Below, piece by piece: positions 27,209 to 33,870 of a stretch of 38,108 bases of DNA. A program made the translations under genes and the position numbers. Source of the DNA: Deltaproteobacteria bacterium (GTDB taxonomy: Bacteria; Desulfobacterota; Desulfuromonadia; Desulfuromonadales; Geopsychrobacteraceae); NCBI GenBank assembly GCA_018399135.1, contig JAGYPB010000026.1:1-38108 (forward strand), given 5' to 3'. Each line of letters starts with the position of its first letter. The first letter of the stretch is position 1. The notes beneath the pieces are model-generated. The model had not been told where the DNA came from. It did not search any database and was given only the letters and a program-made list of their open reading frames with translations.

Positions 27209-27222
27209 TTGACCTGAATCAA
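27209..27222. promoter_or_regulatory. CRP/FNR-family (HcpR-like) box, operon-proximal
   Basis: TTGACCTGAATCAA matches the other box at ten outer positions. Centre-to-centre distance is 44 bp (about four helical turns). With a -10 TATAAA at 27243-27248 and a start near 27255-27257, the box is centred near -40, the class II activator position. Confidence 0.75.
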
Positions 27223-27242
27223 TTTATTTTCTCCGTGACCCG

Positions 27243-27248
27243 TATAAA
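27243..27248 (+). promoter_or_regulatory. -10 element for the four-gene operon
   Basis: TATAAA placed correctly for activation from the box at 27209-27222. No good -35 hexamer is needed or seen. The predicted leader is about 25 nt and contains the AAGGAG SD at 27268-27273. Confidence 0.55.
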
Positions 27249-27279
27249 ATCGGCCTCACATCAACCAAGGAGAATCCCA

Positions 27280-28527
27280 ATGACAATACAGACATTAAAT
27301 AAAGATATGACGATCAAAGACATTCTCGATCAATGGCCTGAAACCTTAGATGTATTTGTTGCTAACGGCTTTGACAATTTTCGTGACGAGAAACAACGCA
27401 ACGCGGTCGTGCCCTACCTGAAACTGGAACGAGCGGCACAGATGAAAAACTATGATCTGGATAACTTTATGGTCATGTTGCGCGATCAGATAACCCTGAA
27501 TACCCATCAGGTCGATATCACCATGAAAAAAACCGAGCATGACAGCGGCGATATCCACATCGCCGGCCTGCTCCCTTGCCCGGTGCGTCTACCATTACTG
27601 GAGAGTTTTGATACCTTCATTGAAAAATTCACTGCCGATACCGGCCACCGCGTCAGCTACAAACTCGAAGCCGCTTCAGTAGGTGCCGACTGGATTAGCG
27701 ATCACGTCCGCGGCATTGAAGATCCGGAAAAGCTCCCCGATATTTTTATCTCCGCCGGGTTTGAAACCTTTTTCGATCACAAAACCATTGGCCGTTTTAA
27801 AGATCAGGGCGTTTTTGAGGATATCAGCGATGCTGAAGTCAATCGCGATTTTGTTGACCTTGATATCCGTGATCCCCGGGGGGACTACTCCATTGTTGCA
27901 GCAGTTGCCGCAGTATTCATGATCAACCATGATGTGCGTGGAGACTTGCCGATTCCACGGCGCTGGAGTGATCTTTTAGAGCCCGAATTTGCTCAGCAGG
28001 TGGCCCTGCCGGTAGGCGATTTTGATCTATTTAATGCCCTGTTACTGGCTATCCACAAGGAACACGGTAATGAAGGGGTCAAAAAGCTTGGACGCTGCAT
28101 GCTTAAATCGATGCATCCATCACAGATGGTAAAAAACGCAAAACGGGTAACTGAAGCCAAACCTTACGTCACCATCATGCCTTATTTCTTCACCAAAATG
28201 GCACGTATGGTTAAAGGTCTTGAAATCATCTGGCCGGAGGATGGTGCGGTAGTAAGCCCGGTATTCATGCTGACCAAACGCTCTACCCTGGACAAAACCC
28301 GCCCCATTGCCGAATTTTTAAGTGGTAAGGACGTTGGTGAAATATTATCTCATAAAGGCCTGTTCCCGTCCCTCAATCCTCTGGTAGACAACAAGCTGGA
28401 AGGGAACCATCCGTGGAAATGGATCGGCTGGGATTATATCTACCAATACGACATCGGCACTCTGATCCATGACACCAACAAAATTTTTGAAGATGCTCTG
28501 GGCATCGACTCGAGTCAAGGAGTTTAA
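27280..28527 (+). CDS. Cytoplasmic binding-protein-like protein with N-terminal DUF1858-type domain
   Basis: 415 aa from ATG 27280 (AAGGAG 7 bp upstream; the earlier in-frame ATG at 27235 lies in the promoter). Residues about 1-65 resemble the DUF1858/ScdA-N helical domain (KDMTIKDILDQWPETLDVFV), but without the Cys pair of many members. Residues about 85-400 resemble class II periplasmic-binding proteins of the iron/ABC type (LPDIFISAGFETFF, VFMINHDVRGDLPIPRRWSDLL, AVVSPVFMLTKRS). There is no signal peptide or lipobox, so it should remain in the cytoplasm. First gene of an operon with a GTPase, an ABC ATPase and a zinc-ribbon protein; divergent from hcp. Ligand unknown; a metal complex or cofactor is a guess. 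Confidence 0.72.
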   Translation: MTIQTLNKDMTIKDILDQWPETLDVFVANGFDNFRDEKQRNAVVPYLKLERAAQMKNYDLDNFMVMLRDQITLNTHQVDITMKKTEHDSGDIHIAGLLPCPVRLPLLESFDTFIEKFTADTGHRVSYKLEAASVGADWISDHVRGIEDPEKLPDIFISAGFETFFDHKTIGRFKDQGVFEDISDAEVNRDFVDLDIRDPRGDYSIVAAVAAVFMINHDVRGDLPIPRRWSDLLEPEFAQQVALPVGDFDLFNALLLAIHKEHGNEGVKKLGRCMLKSMHPSQMVKNAKRVTEAKPYVTIMPYFFTKMARMVKGLEIIWPEDGAVVSPVFMLTKRSTLDKTRPIAEFLSGKDVGEILSHKGLFPSLNPLVDNKLEGNHPWKWIGWDYIYQYDIGTLIHDTNKIFEDALGIDSSQGV

Positions 28528-28529
28528 TC

Positions 28530-29225
28530 GTGCGCTTTCTAACTGTTTCCGGGCCCCCATCTTCAGGAAAAACATCTGTGATTCTGAGGGTCATTGAGGC
28601 CTTACAACAACGCCAACGCAAGATCGGCGTGGTCAAGTTCGACTGTCTGCTGACTGACGATGATGCCCTTTATGCCAAAAAAGGGGTGATGGTAAAAAAA
28701 GGGCTCTCCGGCGCCCTGTGCCCCGATCATTATTTTGTCAGCAATATCGAAGCTTGCGTTACCTGGGGCAAGGAAAACGACTGCGAATACTTGATCAGTG
28801 AGAGTGCCGGGCTGTGCAACCGCTGTTCTCCCCACATTAACGATATCACCGCCATCTGTGTCATCGACAATTTAAGCGGGGTCAACACCCCACGCAAAAT
28901 TGGTCCGATGTTAAAATCTGCCGATATCGTCGTGATCACCAAGGGCGATATCGTCTCCCAGGCCGAACGTGAAGTCTTTGCCTCGCGTGTCAAACAGGTC
29001 AACCCTGGCGCCGTCATCATGAACATCAACGGCATCACCGGACAAGGGGCGTTTGAATTGACCAGTCTGTTTGAAGCTGCCTCCAACATCGACACCCTCA
29101 AAGGAAAAACCCTGCGGTTCTCCATGCCGGCCGCCCTGTGTTCCTACTGTCTCGGTGAAACCCGCATCGGTGAGGAATATCAAACCGGCAATGTGCGCAA
29201 AATGGAGATGGAGGACAAACAATGA
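28530..29225 (+). CDS. P-loop GTPase, HypB/UreG/CobW-like
   Basis: 231 aa, GTG start with AAGGAG overlapping the end of the previous gene (2-bp gap). Walker A VSGPPSSGKTSV (about 6-17); a switch/Walker B-like segment CEYLISESAGLCNRCS, where a CxxC follows the acidic residues; base-recognition motif VVITKGDIVS (TKxD). A second CxxC lies near the C-terminus (AALCSYCLGE). The SIMIBI GTPases HypB, UreG and CobW deliver Ni, Co or Zn or help insert cofactors; the Cys pairs here would suit metal or Fe-S binding (inference). Its stop overlaps the next ATG (ATGA), so the products are probably made in fixed ratio. Confidence 0.75.
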   Translation: MRFLTVSGPPSSGKTSVILRVIEALQQRQRKIGVVKFDCLLTDDDALYAKKGVMVKKGLSGALCPDHYFVSNIEACVTWGKENDCEYLISESAGLCNRCSPHINDITAICVIDNLSGVNTPRKIGPMLKSADIVVITKGDIVSQAEREVFASRVKQVNPGAVIMNINGITGQGAFELTSLFEAASNIDTLKGKTLRFSMPAALCSYCLGETRIGEEYQTGNVRKMEMEDKQ

Positions 29226-30220
29226 GATTGACTGAACTGTACCAGCAACCGCTGACCGCTATCCTGGCCGAGCATCCCTATATTGAGGACTTTATTACCT
29301 CGTTCGGCCTGACGATTACAGCAAACAATAGCAGCCTCGAACACTACCTCGACCAGCTTAATCCCGATTTCCTCGAAGACCTGGGCCTCAGTCGCGAACA
29401 ACTGCAGCGCAGCCTTGATGATTTTCTTAATGGCATGCTGGCACTGCGCAAACCCCTCGACAGGGTGGAATCCCTCACTATCATCGGTGGCCGTAATAAA
29501 TCGGGGGAAGCAGAGCATGTTGAACTGACCCTGCAGCCGGGAGAAGTGACCTGCATCGTTGGCCCCACCGGCTCAGGCAAAAGTCGCCTGCTCGCCGACA
29601 TCGAATGGGTAGCCCAGGGGGATACCCCGACGGGACGCAAGATCCTGATTAACGATCAGATACCGGACAGCCAGTGGCGTTTTTCTACTGAACACAAGCT
29701 GGTCGCACAGCTGTCGCAGAACATGAACTTCGTCATGGATCTAACGGCGGAGGAATTTATTCAGATGCATGCCGAAAGCCGTCTGGTGACCAATCCGCAG
29801 GAAAAAGTCGCCCAGATTCTGGAACAGGCCAATATGTTGGCCGGCGAACAGTTTCGTCCCGACACACCGGTAACTGCTTTAAGCGGCGGTCAATCACGAG
29901 CACTGATGATCGCCGACATGGCATTTTTAAGCAAATCCCCGATTGCCCTGATTGACGAAATAGAAAACGCCGGCATCGATCGTAAAAAAGCGCTGAACCT
30001 ACTGATTCGAGAAGAAAAAATTGTTCTCATGGCAACCCATGATCCGATTCTGGCGCTGATGGGTGATCGCCGCCTGGTCATTAAAAATGGTGGTATCGCC
30101 AAGGTCATCACGGCCAATGAAGCGGAACGCTGCAATCTTCAGCGCTTAGAAGAAATGGACAATCAACTCATGGCGTTACGCAACCGGATCCGTTCCGGTG
30201 AAACCCTGGAACAACTTTAA
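29222..30220 (+). CDS. ABC-type ATPase with N-terminal helical domain, no permease partner
   Basis: 332 aa. Residues about 1-85 form a helical domain like that of the first gene's N-terminus (PLTAILAEHPYIEDFITSFG). The ABC domain follows: Walker A IVGPTGSGKSRLL, Q-loop VAQLSQNMNF, signature ALSGGQSRALMIADMAFLS, Walker B IALIDEIENAG and switch His MATHDPIL. All catalytic motifs are intact. A short charged C-terminal helix ends the protein. No membrane component is encoded in the operon, so it is unlikely to be a classic importer. ABC ATPases without permeases serve in Fe-S assembly (SufC), translation or repair. Coupled to the GTPase by ATGA overlap. Confidence 0.78.
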   Translation: MRLTELYQQPLTAILAEHPYIEDFITSFGLTITANNSSLEHYLDQLNPDFLEDLGLSREQLQRSLDDFLNGMLALRKPLDRVESLTIIGGRNKSGEAEHVELTLQPGEVTCIVGPTGSGKSRLLADIEWVAQGDTPTGRKILINDQIPDSQWRFSTEHKLVAQLSQNMNFVMDLTAEEFIQMHAESRLVTNPQEKVAQILEQANMLAGEQFRPDTPVTALSGGQSRALMIADMAFLSKSPIALIDEIENAGIDRKKALNLLIREEKIVLMATHDPILALMGDRRLVIKNGGIAKVITANEAERCNLQRLEEMDNQLMALRNRIRSGETLEQL

Positions 30221-30232
30221 AGGAGCTATATT

Positions 30233-30475
30233 ATGCATGATGGCTGTCAAGGTCAGGTAGGAGATGGCGCGAAGGTGGTGGACAAATTACGGATGATGGG
30301 ATTTTCAAACGACAGTCTACCGCAAGAGGCTCAACTCATCTGTAAGGGTTGCGACCAGAATTTCACCATGGCGACCCTGGAATGTCGCTGTCCTCACTGC
30401 GGTATGGTTTATGGGGTTACCCCCTGCCATGCTCATGACACGAAAAGCATTCAGGCTGCAGGAGTTAACTATTAA
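30233..30475 (+). CDS. Small zinc-ribbon protein, last gene of the hcp-linked operon
   Basis: 80 aa, ATG 30233 with AAAGGAG 8 bp upstream and 12 bp after the ATPase stop. The N-terminal half is unremarkable (GAKVVDKLRMMGFSNDSLP). The C-terminal half has LICKGCDQNF and ECRCPHCGMVYGVTPCHAH, five cysteines in the CxxC/CxCxxC pattern plus two His, consistent with one Zn or Fe site. Not recognised as a named family. Cotranscription with the GTPase and ATPase suggests a metal-binding partner. Confidence 0.7.
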   Translation: MHDGCQGQVGDGAKVVDKLRMMGFSNDSLPQEAQLICKGCDQNFTMATLECRCPHCGMVYGVTPCHAHDTKSIQAAGVNY

Positions 30476-30542
30476 GACGGTGCAAGGATCCGACGTTAAA
30501 CCACTCTGTTTATCGACGCCCAGGAGAAGGAAGGGTGGACTC

Positions 30543-31205
30543 TTATTTTTTTCCTTCTAATGATTTCTGTTGTGCCATGGTCGAAATAAACTGCCAGAGA
30601 ACGTCGCGGGAAGGCTCTTCCAGAGAAGTGAACCGCACACCACAGCTGTGTCCACGCTTTGAGTCGGTTTCCCCCTTCTGAGTCCAGCAGATTTCACCGG
30701 TTATCCGATGGATGAACTGCTGTTCGGGCAATTGAAAACCTAAGGTAATAATTCCATTAACCCTTGGCAAGGGGTTTCTGCCAGGGATTTCAATACATGC
30801 ACCATCGATGCTCAGATTATAGATAGAGCCACTACAATCCTGTTGCAGGTAACGCAGCTTGACGGAAACGGGCTGGGGGAATTCACAGCGATAGTGATCC
30901 CTGGCACCAGCCATCATCCCCTGCAGTACCGACATGAACTTCTCGACACTACGCAAACTCACATCCGAAGAGTTGCTGTTAGCGTTCATGTTGTTACGCT
31001 CCTCGATGACCTCATCAAGCAGCTTACGGTAGCGATAAAAGCGTTTGAGCAGATCGTTGCGCTCAAAGGTGAAGCCATTGGAAGAGATCAGAACGTTGGT
31101 CACTGACACCTGAGTCTGACACTGGTCACAAACGATCACTTTCAACTCAGCCAGCAAGGGTGAGCGAATATAATTCTGACATTTGGGACATTTCATCATC
31201 AACAT
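30543..31205 (-). CDS. PilZ-domain protein with N-terminal zinc ribbon
   Basis: About 220 aa. N-terminal zinc ribbon (KCPKCQNYI and VCDQCQTQV), a helical linker (about 45-110) and a C-terminal PilZ domain. In PilZ the first motif is reduced (HYRCEFPQPV, one Arg where RxxxR is usual) while the second, YNLSIDGACI, keeps NxSxxG. c-di-GMP binding is therefore uncertain. A start at ATG 31205 is preferred; a TTG at 31229 would add eight residues, and ATGs at 31199 and 31196 also exist. It is convergent with the four-gene operon, 67 bp away, and follows the rplI terminator, so it needs its own promoter. Possible effector for the GGDEF enzyme in this window. Confidence 0.78.
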   Translation of the reverse strand: MLMMKCPKCQNYIRSPLLAELKVIVCDQCQTQVSVTNVLISSNGFTFERNDLLKRFYRYRKLLDEVIEERNNMNANSNSSDVSLRSVEKFMSVLQGMMAGARDHYRCEFPQPVSVKLRYLQQDCSGSIYNLSIDGACIEIPGRNPLPRVNGIITLGFQLPEQQFIHRITGEICWTQKGETDSKRGHSCGVRFTSLEEPSRDVLWQFISTMAQQKSLEGKK

Positions 31206-31285
31206 GGCAGACCCACTTTCACTGCTCAAAGGACCCTGAATGGACTATCGGTTTATCAGCTACGGCAAAGGCTCCCTGAGCATAG

Positions 31286-31322
31286 ACGAAAAAAGGCCAC
31301 GGGGAAATACCCTGCGGCCTTT
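31286..31322 (-). terminator. Rho-independent terminator after rplI
   Basis: Minus strand AAAGGCCGCAGGG...CCCCGTGGCCTTTTTT: outer arms GGCC/GGCC and inner CAGGG/CCCCG stem, followed by T6 (31295-31289). It closes the rpsF-rpsR-rplI unit 38 bp after the rplI stop. Confidence 0.88.
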
Positions 31323-31359
31323 AATCACATCCATACCCAAGAGAATCCGCAATAAAGGA

Positions 31360-31815
31360 TCAAACTTCTTCAGGCACAACAACAACCTTGAGTTCGGCAG
31401 TGATGCCGGCATCAAGCTTGATGGTAACAAGATGTTCCCCGAGAGTTTTAATCGGCTCAGCAAGCTGAATTTTTTTGCGGTCAATGGTGATTCCGGCATC
31501 GGTTAACTTGGCTTCCAGATCCATCGAAGTCACCGAACCGAAGAGTTTGCCTTCTTCGCCGGCACGCTGAATAAAGTTACAGGTCACCTTCTCAATCCGC
31601 GCCTTAAAGGCAGTGGCATCGTTAGTCACCTTCTCAAGTTTACGTGCCAGTTGACGCTTCTGGTGCTCAAGCTCCTTGATATTACGGGCATCAGCCAGGT
31701 GTGCCAGCCCCTGCGGAACAAGATAATTTCTTGCGTATCCGGCTTTAACATTTACAATATCACCGATGGTGCCCAGCCCATCGACATTTTCTCGCAGAAT
31801 GACATCTGTATTCAT
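31360..31815 (-). CDS. rplI: 50S ribosomal protein bL9
   Basis: 151 aa, full length. It starts MNTDVILRENVDGLGTIGD, with the signature GYARNYLVPQGLA and the connecting helix (about 40-75, NIKELEHQKRQLARKLEKV), then the C-domain ending in VVVPEEV. bL9 bridges L1-stalk rRNA and neighbouring ribosomes. Third gene of rpsF-rpsR-rplI, 67 bp after rpsR. Confidence 0.97.
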   Translation of the reverse strand: MNTDVILRENVDGLGTIGDIVNVKAGYARNYLVPQGLAHLADARNIKELEHQKRQLARKLEKVTNDATAFKARIEKVTCNFIQRAGEEGKLFGSVTSMDLEAKLTDAGITIDRKKIQLAEPIKTLGEHLVTIKLDAGITAELKVVVVPEEV

Positions 31816-31882
31816 CTATTTACTCCGTAGCTTAAACGAATGTTGATCTGTGCGGATCGTGGATCAGCTCCCTATACCCTCA

Positions 31883-32152
31883 CTAAACCGAATGTGAGGT
31901 AGTGTAGGGCAACAGGGCAATCTGCCGGGCATTTTTGATCGCCTCGGCAATATGACGCTGATGAGTTGCACAGGTACCGGAAATCCGACGGGGTACAATC
32001 TTGCCACGCTCAGACAGGTAGTAACGCAAGCTGTCAACATCTTTGTAATCAATTTTCGAGTTCTTGTCGGCACAGTAACGGCAAATCTTGCGCCGTCCAA
32101 AGCGCCGGCGCGGTGCTGGTGAACTGGGACGTCCTGAAGTTTCAAAAGCCAT
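31883..32152 (-). CDS. rpsR: 30S ribosomal protein bS18
   Basis: 89 aa. Core [20 protein letters not shown] and [19 protein letters not shown]. It keeps CxxC and a third Cys with His, the zinc-type ('C+') form. It binds as a pair with bS6 on the platform of the small subunit. Start ATG 32152 after an AGGAGA SD; 29 bp after rpsF. Confidence 0.97.
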   Translation of the reverse strand: MAFETSGRPSSPAPRRRFGRRKICRYCADKNSKIDYKDVDSLRYYLSERGKIVPRRISGTCATHQRHIAEAIKNARQIALLPYTTSHSV

Positions 32153-32181
32153 GGTGATAATCTCCTGATCAGTAGTTGTAG

Positions 32182-32559
32182 TTATTCGTCGTCTTCGTCG
32201 TCGTCAAGATCTTCATCGTCGTCGTCATCTAGCGCAACATTTGCAGCAGACCCAACCGGCTCTGCAGCAAAATCGCGATCCAGGCGCACGGTCAGAAAAC
32301 GCAGGATTTGCTCGTCCAGCCGCAGACGACGTTCATACTCGGCTACAACCTCTGGTCCGGCACTGAACAGTACCTGAATGTAATTACCACGCTCAACTTT
32401 TTTAATCGGATAAGCAAGCTTGCGTACCCCCCAGTTGTCCAGCTTAACAATCTCAGCCTGTTGATCACTGAGAATTTTCTGGAATTTGTCCACCAGTACT
32501 GTCAGCTCGTCGCCAACAACCTCCGGATGAACAATGTAAAGTGACTCATAATTTCTCAT
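32182..32559 (-). CDS. rpsF: 30S ribosomal protein bS6 with genome-encoded acidic tail
   Basis: 125 aa. Typical [14 protein letters not shown] start, [14 protein letters not shown] and [11 protein letters not shown]-like core, then an unusual C-terminal extension of about 17 residues that is almost all Asp/Glu ([15 protein letters not shown] region). bS6 pairs with bS18. In E. coli a poly-Glu tail is added after translation by RimK; here acidity is encoded. First gene of the rpsF-rpsR-rplI unit, with a 141-bp leader region upstream. Confidence 0.97.
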   Translation of the reverse strand: MRNYESLYIVHPEVVGDELTVLVDKFQKILSDQQAEIVKLDNWGVRKLAYPIKKVERGNYIQVLFSAGPEVVAEYERRLRLDEQILRFLTVRLDRDFAAEPVGSAANVALDDDDDEDLDDDEDDE

Positions 32560-32586
32560 TGAGCATTTACCCCTTTCGGATTAACA

Positions 32587-32607
32587 GCCCCGGGCATATC
32601 CCGGAGC
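32587..32607 (-). promoter_or_regulatory. Leader hairpin before rpsF (possible bS6:bS18 autoregulatory site)
   Basis: In RNA sense GCTCCGGG and CCCGGGGC form an 8-bp stem with loop ATATG, 28 nt before the rpsF ATG. A second small stem GCTCA/TGAGC with CGG loop precedes it. bS6:bS18-binding leaders are widespread before rpsF; exact match to that motif was not verified. Confidence 0.4.
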
Positions 32608-32650
32608 AAGGAATGGCGCGAGCTCACCGTGAGCCCGCAGAACAAAGATC

Positions 32651-32680
32651 ATTATCACGCAACCTGTACTATTACAAGAA
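32651..32680 (-). promoter_or_regulatory. Candidate sigma-70 promoter of rpsF-rpsR-rplI
   Basis: Minus strand TTCTTG (32680-32675), 18-bp spacer, GATAAT (32656-32651). It would give a leader of about 85 nt holding the hairpins. Confidence 0.45.
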
Positions 32681-32700
32681 CTTTTATCTCTAAAATGAGA

Positions 32701-33795
32701 TCAGACATTAAAACGAAAATGCATCACGTCTCCATCGATAACGCGATAATTTTTCCCTTCTAATCGTAACAATCCCTTTTCCCTGGCACCCGTTTCCCCG
32801 CCTGAGTTGATGTAATCATCATAGGCTGTGACTTCGGCACGGATAAAACCCTTTTCAAAATCACTATGAATCACCCCGGCAGCTTGAGGCGCAGTGGCCC
32901 CGTTGGGGACAGTCCAGGCCCGCACTTCTTTCGGGCCGGCAGTGAAATAGGTAATCAGACCGAGCAGGCGATAGCCGGCGTGAATCATCCGGTCAAGTCC
33001 CGAGCTCTCAAGACCTAGCTCTGACAGAAAATCAGCCTTTTCATCCTTATCCAGTTCGGCGATTTCCGCCTCTATCTTGCCGCATAAGGTCAGCATCTCT
33101 GCACCCTCAGCGACAGCATGCTCACGCACATGAGTGACAAAAGGGTGAGTACCGGCAAGGTCATCCTCAGCCACGTTGGCAAGGTACAAAACCGGCTTAA
33201 CAGTGATCAGATGAAGATCCCGGATCAACAGCTTTTCATCTTTTTCAAGAACCACTGAGCGCGCCGGTAACCCCTGATTGAGAGCTTTGGCGATCTTTTC
33301 CAGAACAGCAACCTCAGCCTGCAGCTTTTTATCACCACTTCTGGCCTGTTTGCTGCTGCGCTGAATGCGCCGGTCAACACTGTCAAGATCGGCCAGGTTG
33401 AGTTCAGTCTGAATGACTTCGATATCACGCAAAGGATCAATCGAGCCATCAACGTGAACAACGTTATCATCCTCAAAACAACGCACGACATGGGCGATAG
33501 CATCCACCTGACGAATATGACCGAGAAACTGATTACCCAGCCCTTCGCCGCGACTAGCTCCTTTTACCAGACCGGCAATATCAACAAACTCCATCACCGT
33601 CGGCACAACCTCTTTGGGCTTAACCAGTGAGGCCAATACATCCATCCGTGAATCCGGAACGGCCACCATCCCAACATTCGGCTCAATAGTACAAAAAGGA
33701 TAATTGGCAGATTCAGCCCCGGCTGCGGTGATCGCATTGAAGATAGTCGACTTGCCGACATTCGGAAGGCCGACAATGCCACATTTGAAACCCAT
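32701..33795 (-). CDS. ychF: Redox-regulated/ribosome-associated ATPase YchF (Obg-like)
   Basis: 364 aa, the family length. G1 [12 protein letters not shown], effector region [11 protein letters not shown]3 [17 protein letters not shown], and NVAEDD in place of the NKxD motif, which is why the family prefers ATP. A helical coiled-coil insert and the C-terminal TGS domain (about 280-364, [20 protein letters not shown]) follow. It binds ribosomes. Start ATG 33795 with AGGGGA 6 bp upstream. The hppA terminator ends only 13 bp before this ATG, so its promoter is not obvious. Confidence 0.96.
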   Translation of the reverse strand: MGFKCGIVGLPNVGKSTIFNAITAAGAESANYPFCTIEPNVGMVAVPDSRMDVLASLVKPKEVVPTVMEFVDIAGLVKGASRGEGLGNQFLGHIRQVDAIAHVVRCFEDDNVVHVDGSIDPLRDIEVIQTELNLADLDSVDRRIQRSSKQARSGDKKLQAEVAVLEKIAKALNQGLPARSVVLEKDEKLLIRDLHLITVKPVLYLANVAEDDLAGTHPFVTHVREHAVAEGAEMLTLCGKIEAEIAELDKDEKADFLSELGLESSGLDRMIHAGYRLLGLITYFTAGPKEVRAWTVPNGATAPQAAGVIHSDFEKGFIRAEVTAYDDYINSGGETGAREKGLLRLEGKNYRVIDGDVMHFRFNV

Positions 33796-33807
33796 GAATT
33801 TTCCCCT

Positions 33808-33844
33808 AAAAAAAGGATAGCCGAAGCTCGAGCTTCGGCTATCC
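33808..33844 (-). terminator. Strong rho-independent terminator after hppA
   Basis: A 30-bp perfect palindrome (33815-33844, centre CTCGAG) followed on the minus strand by T7. It lies 27 bp past the hppA stop, and its T-run adjoins the ychF ribosome-binding site. Confidence 0.93.
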
Positions 33845-33870
33845 GATCATCTATCTGTTGTTTGTACCGG

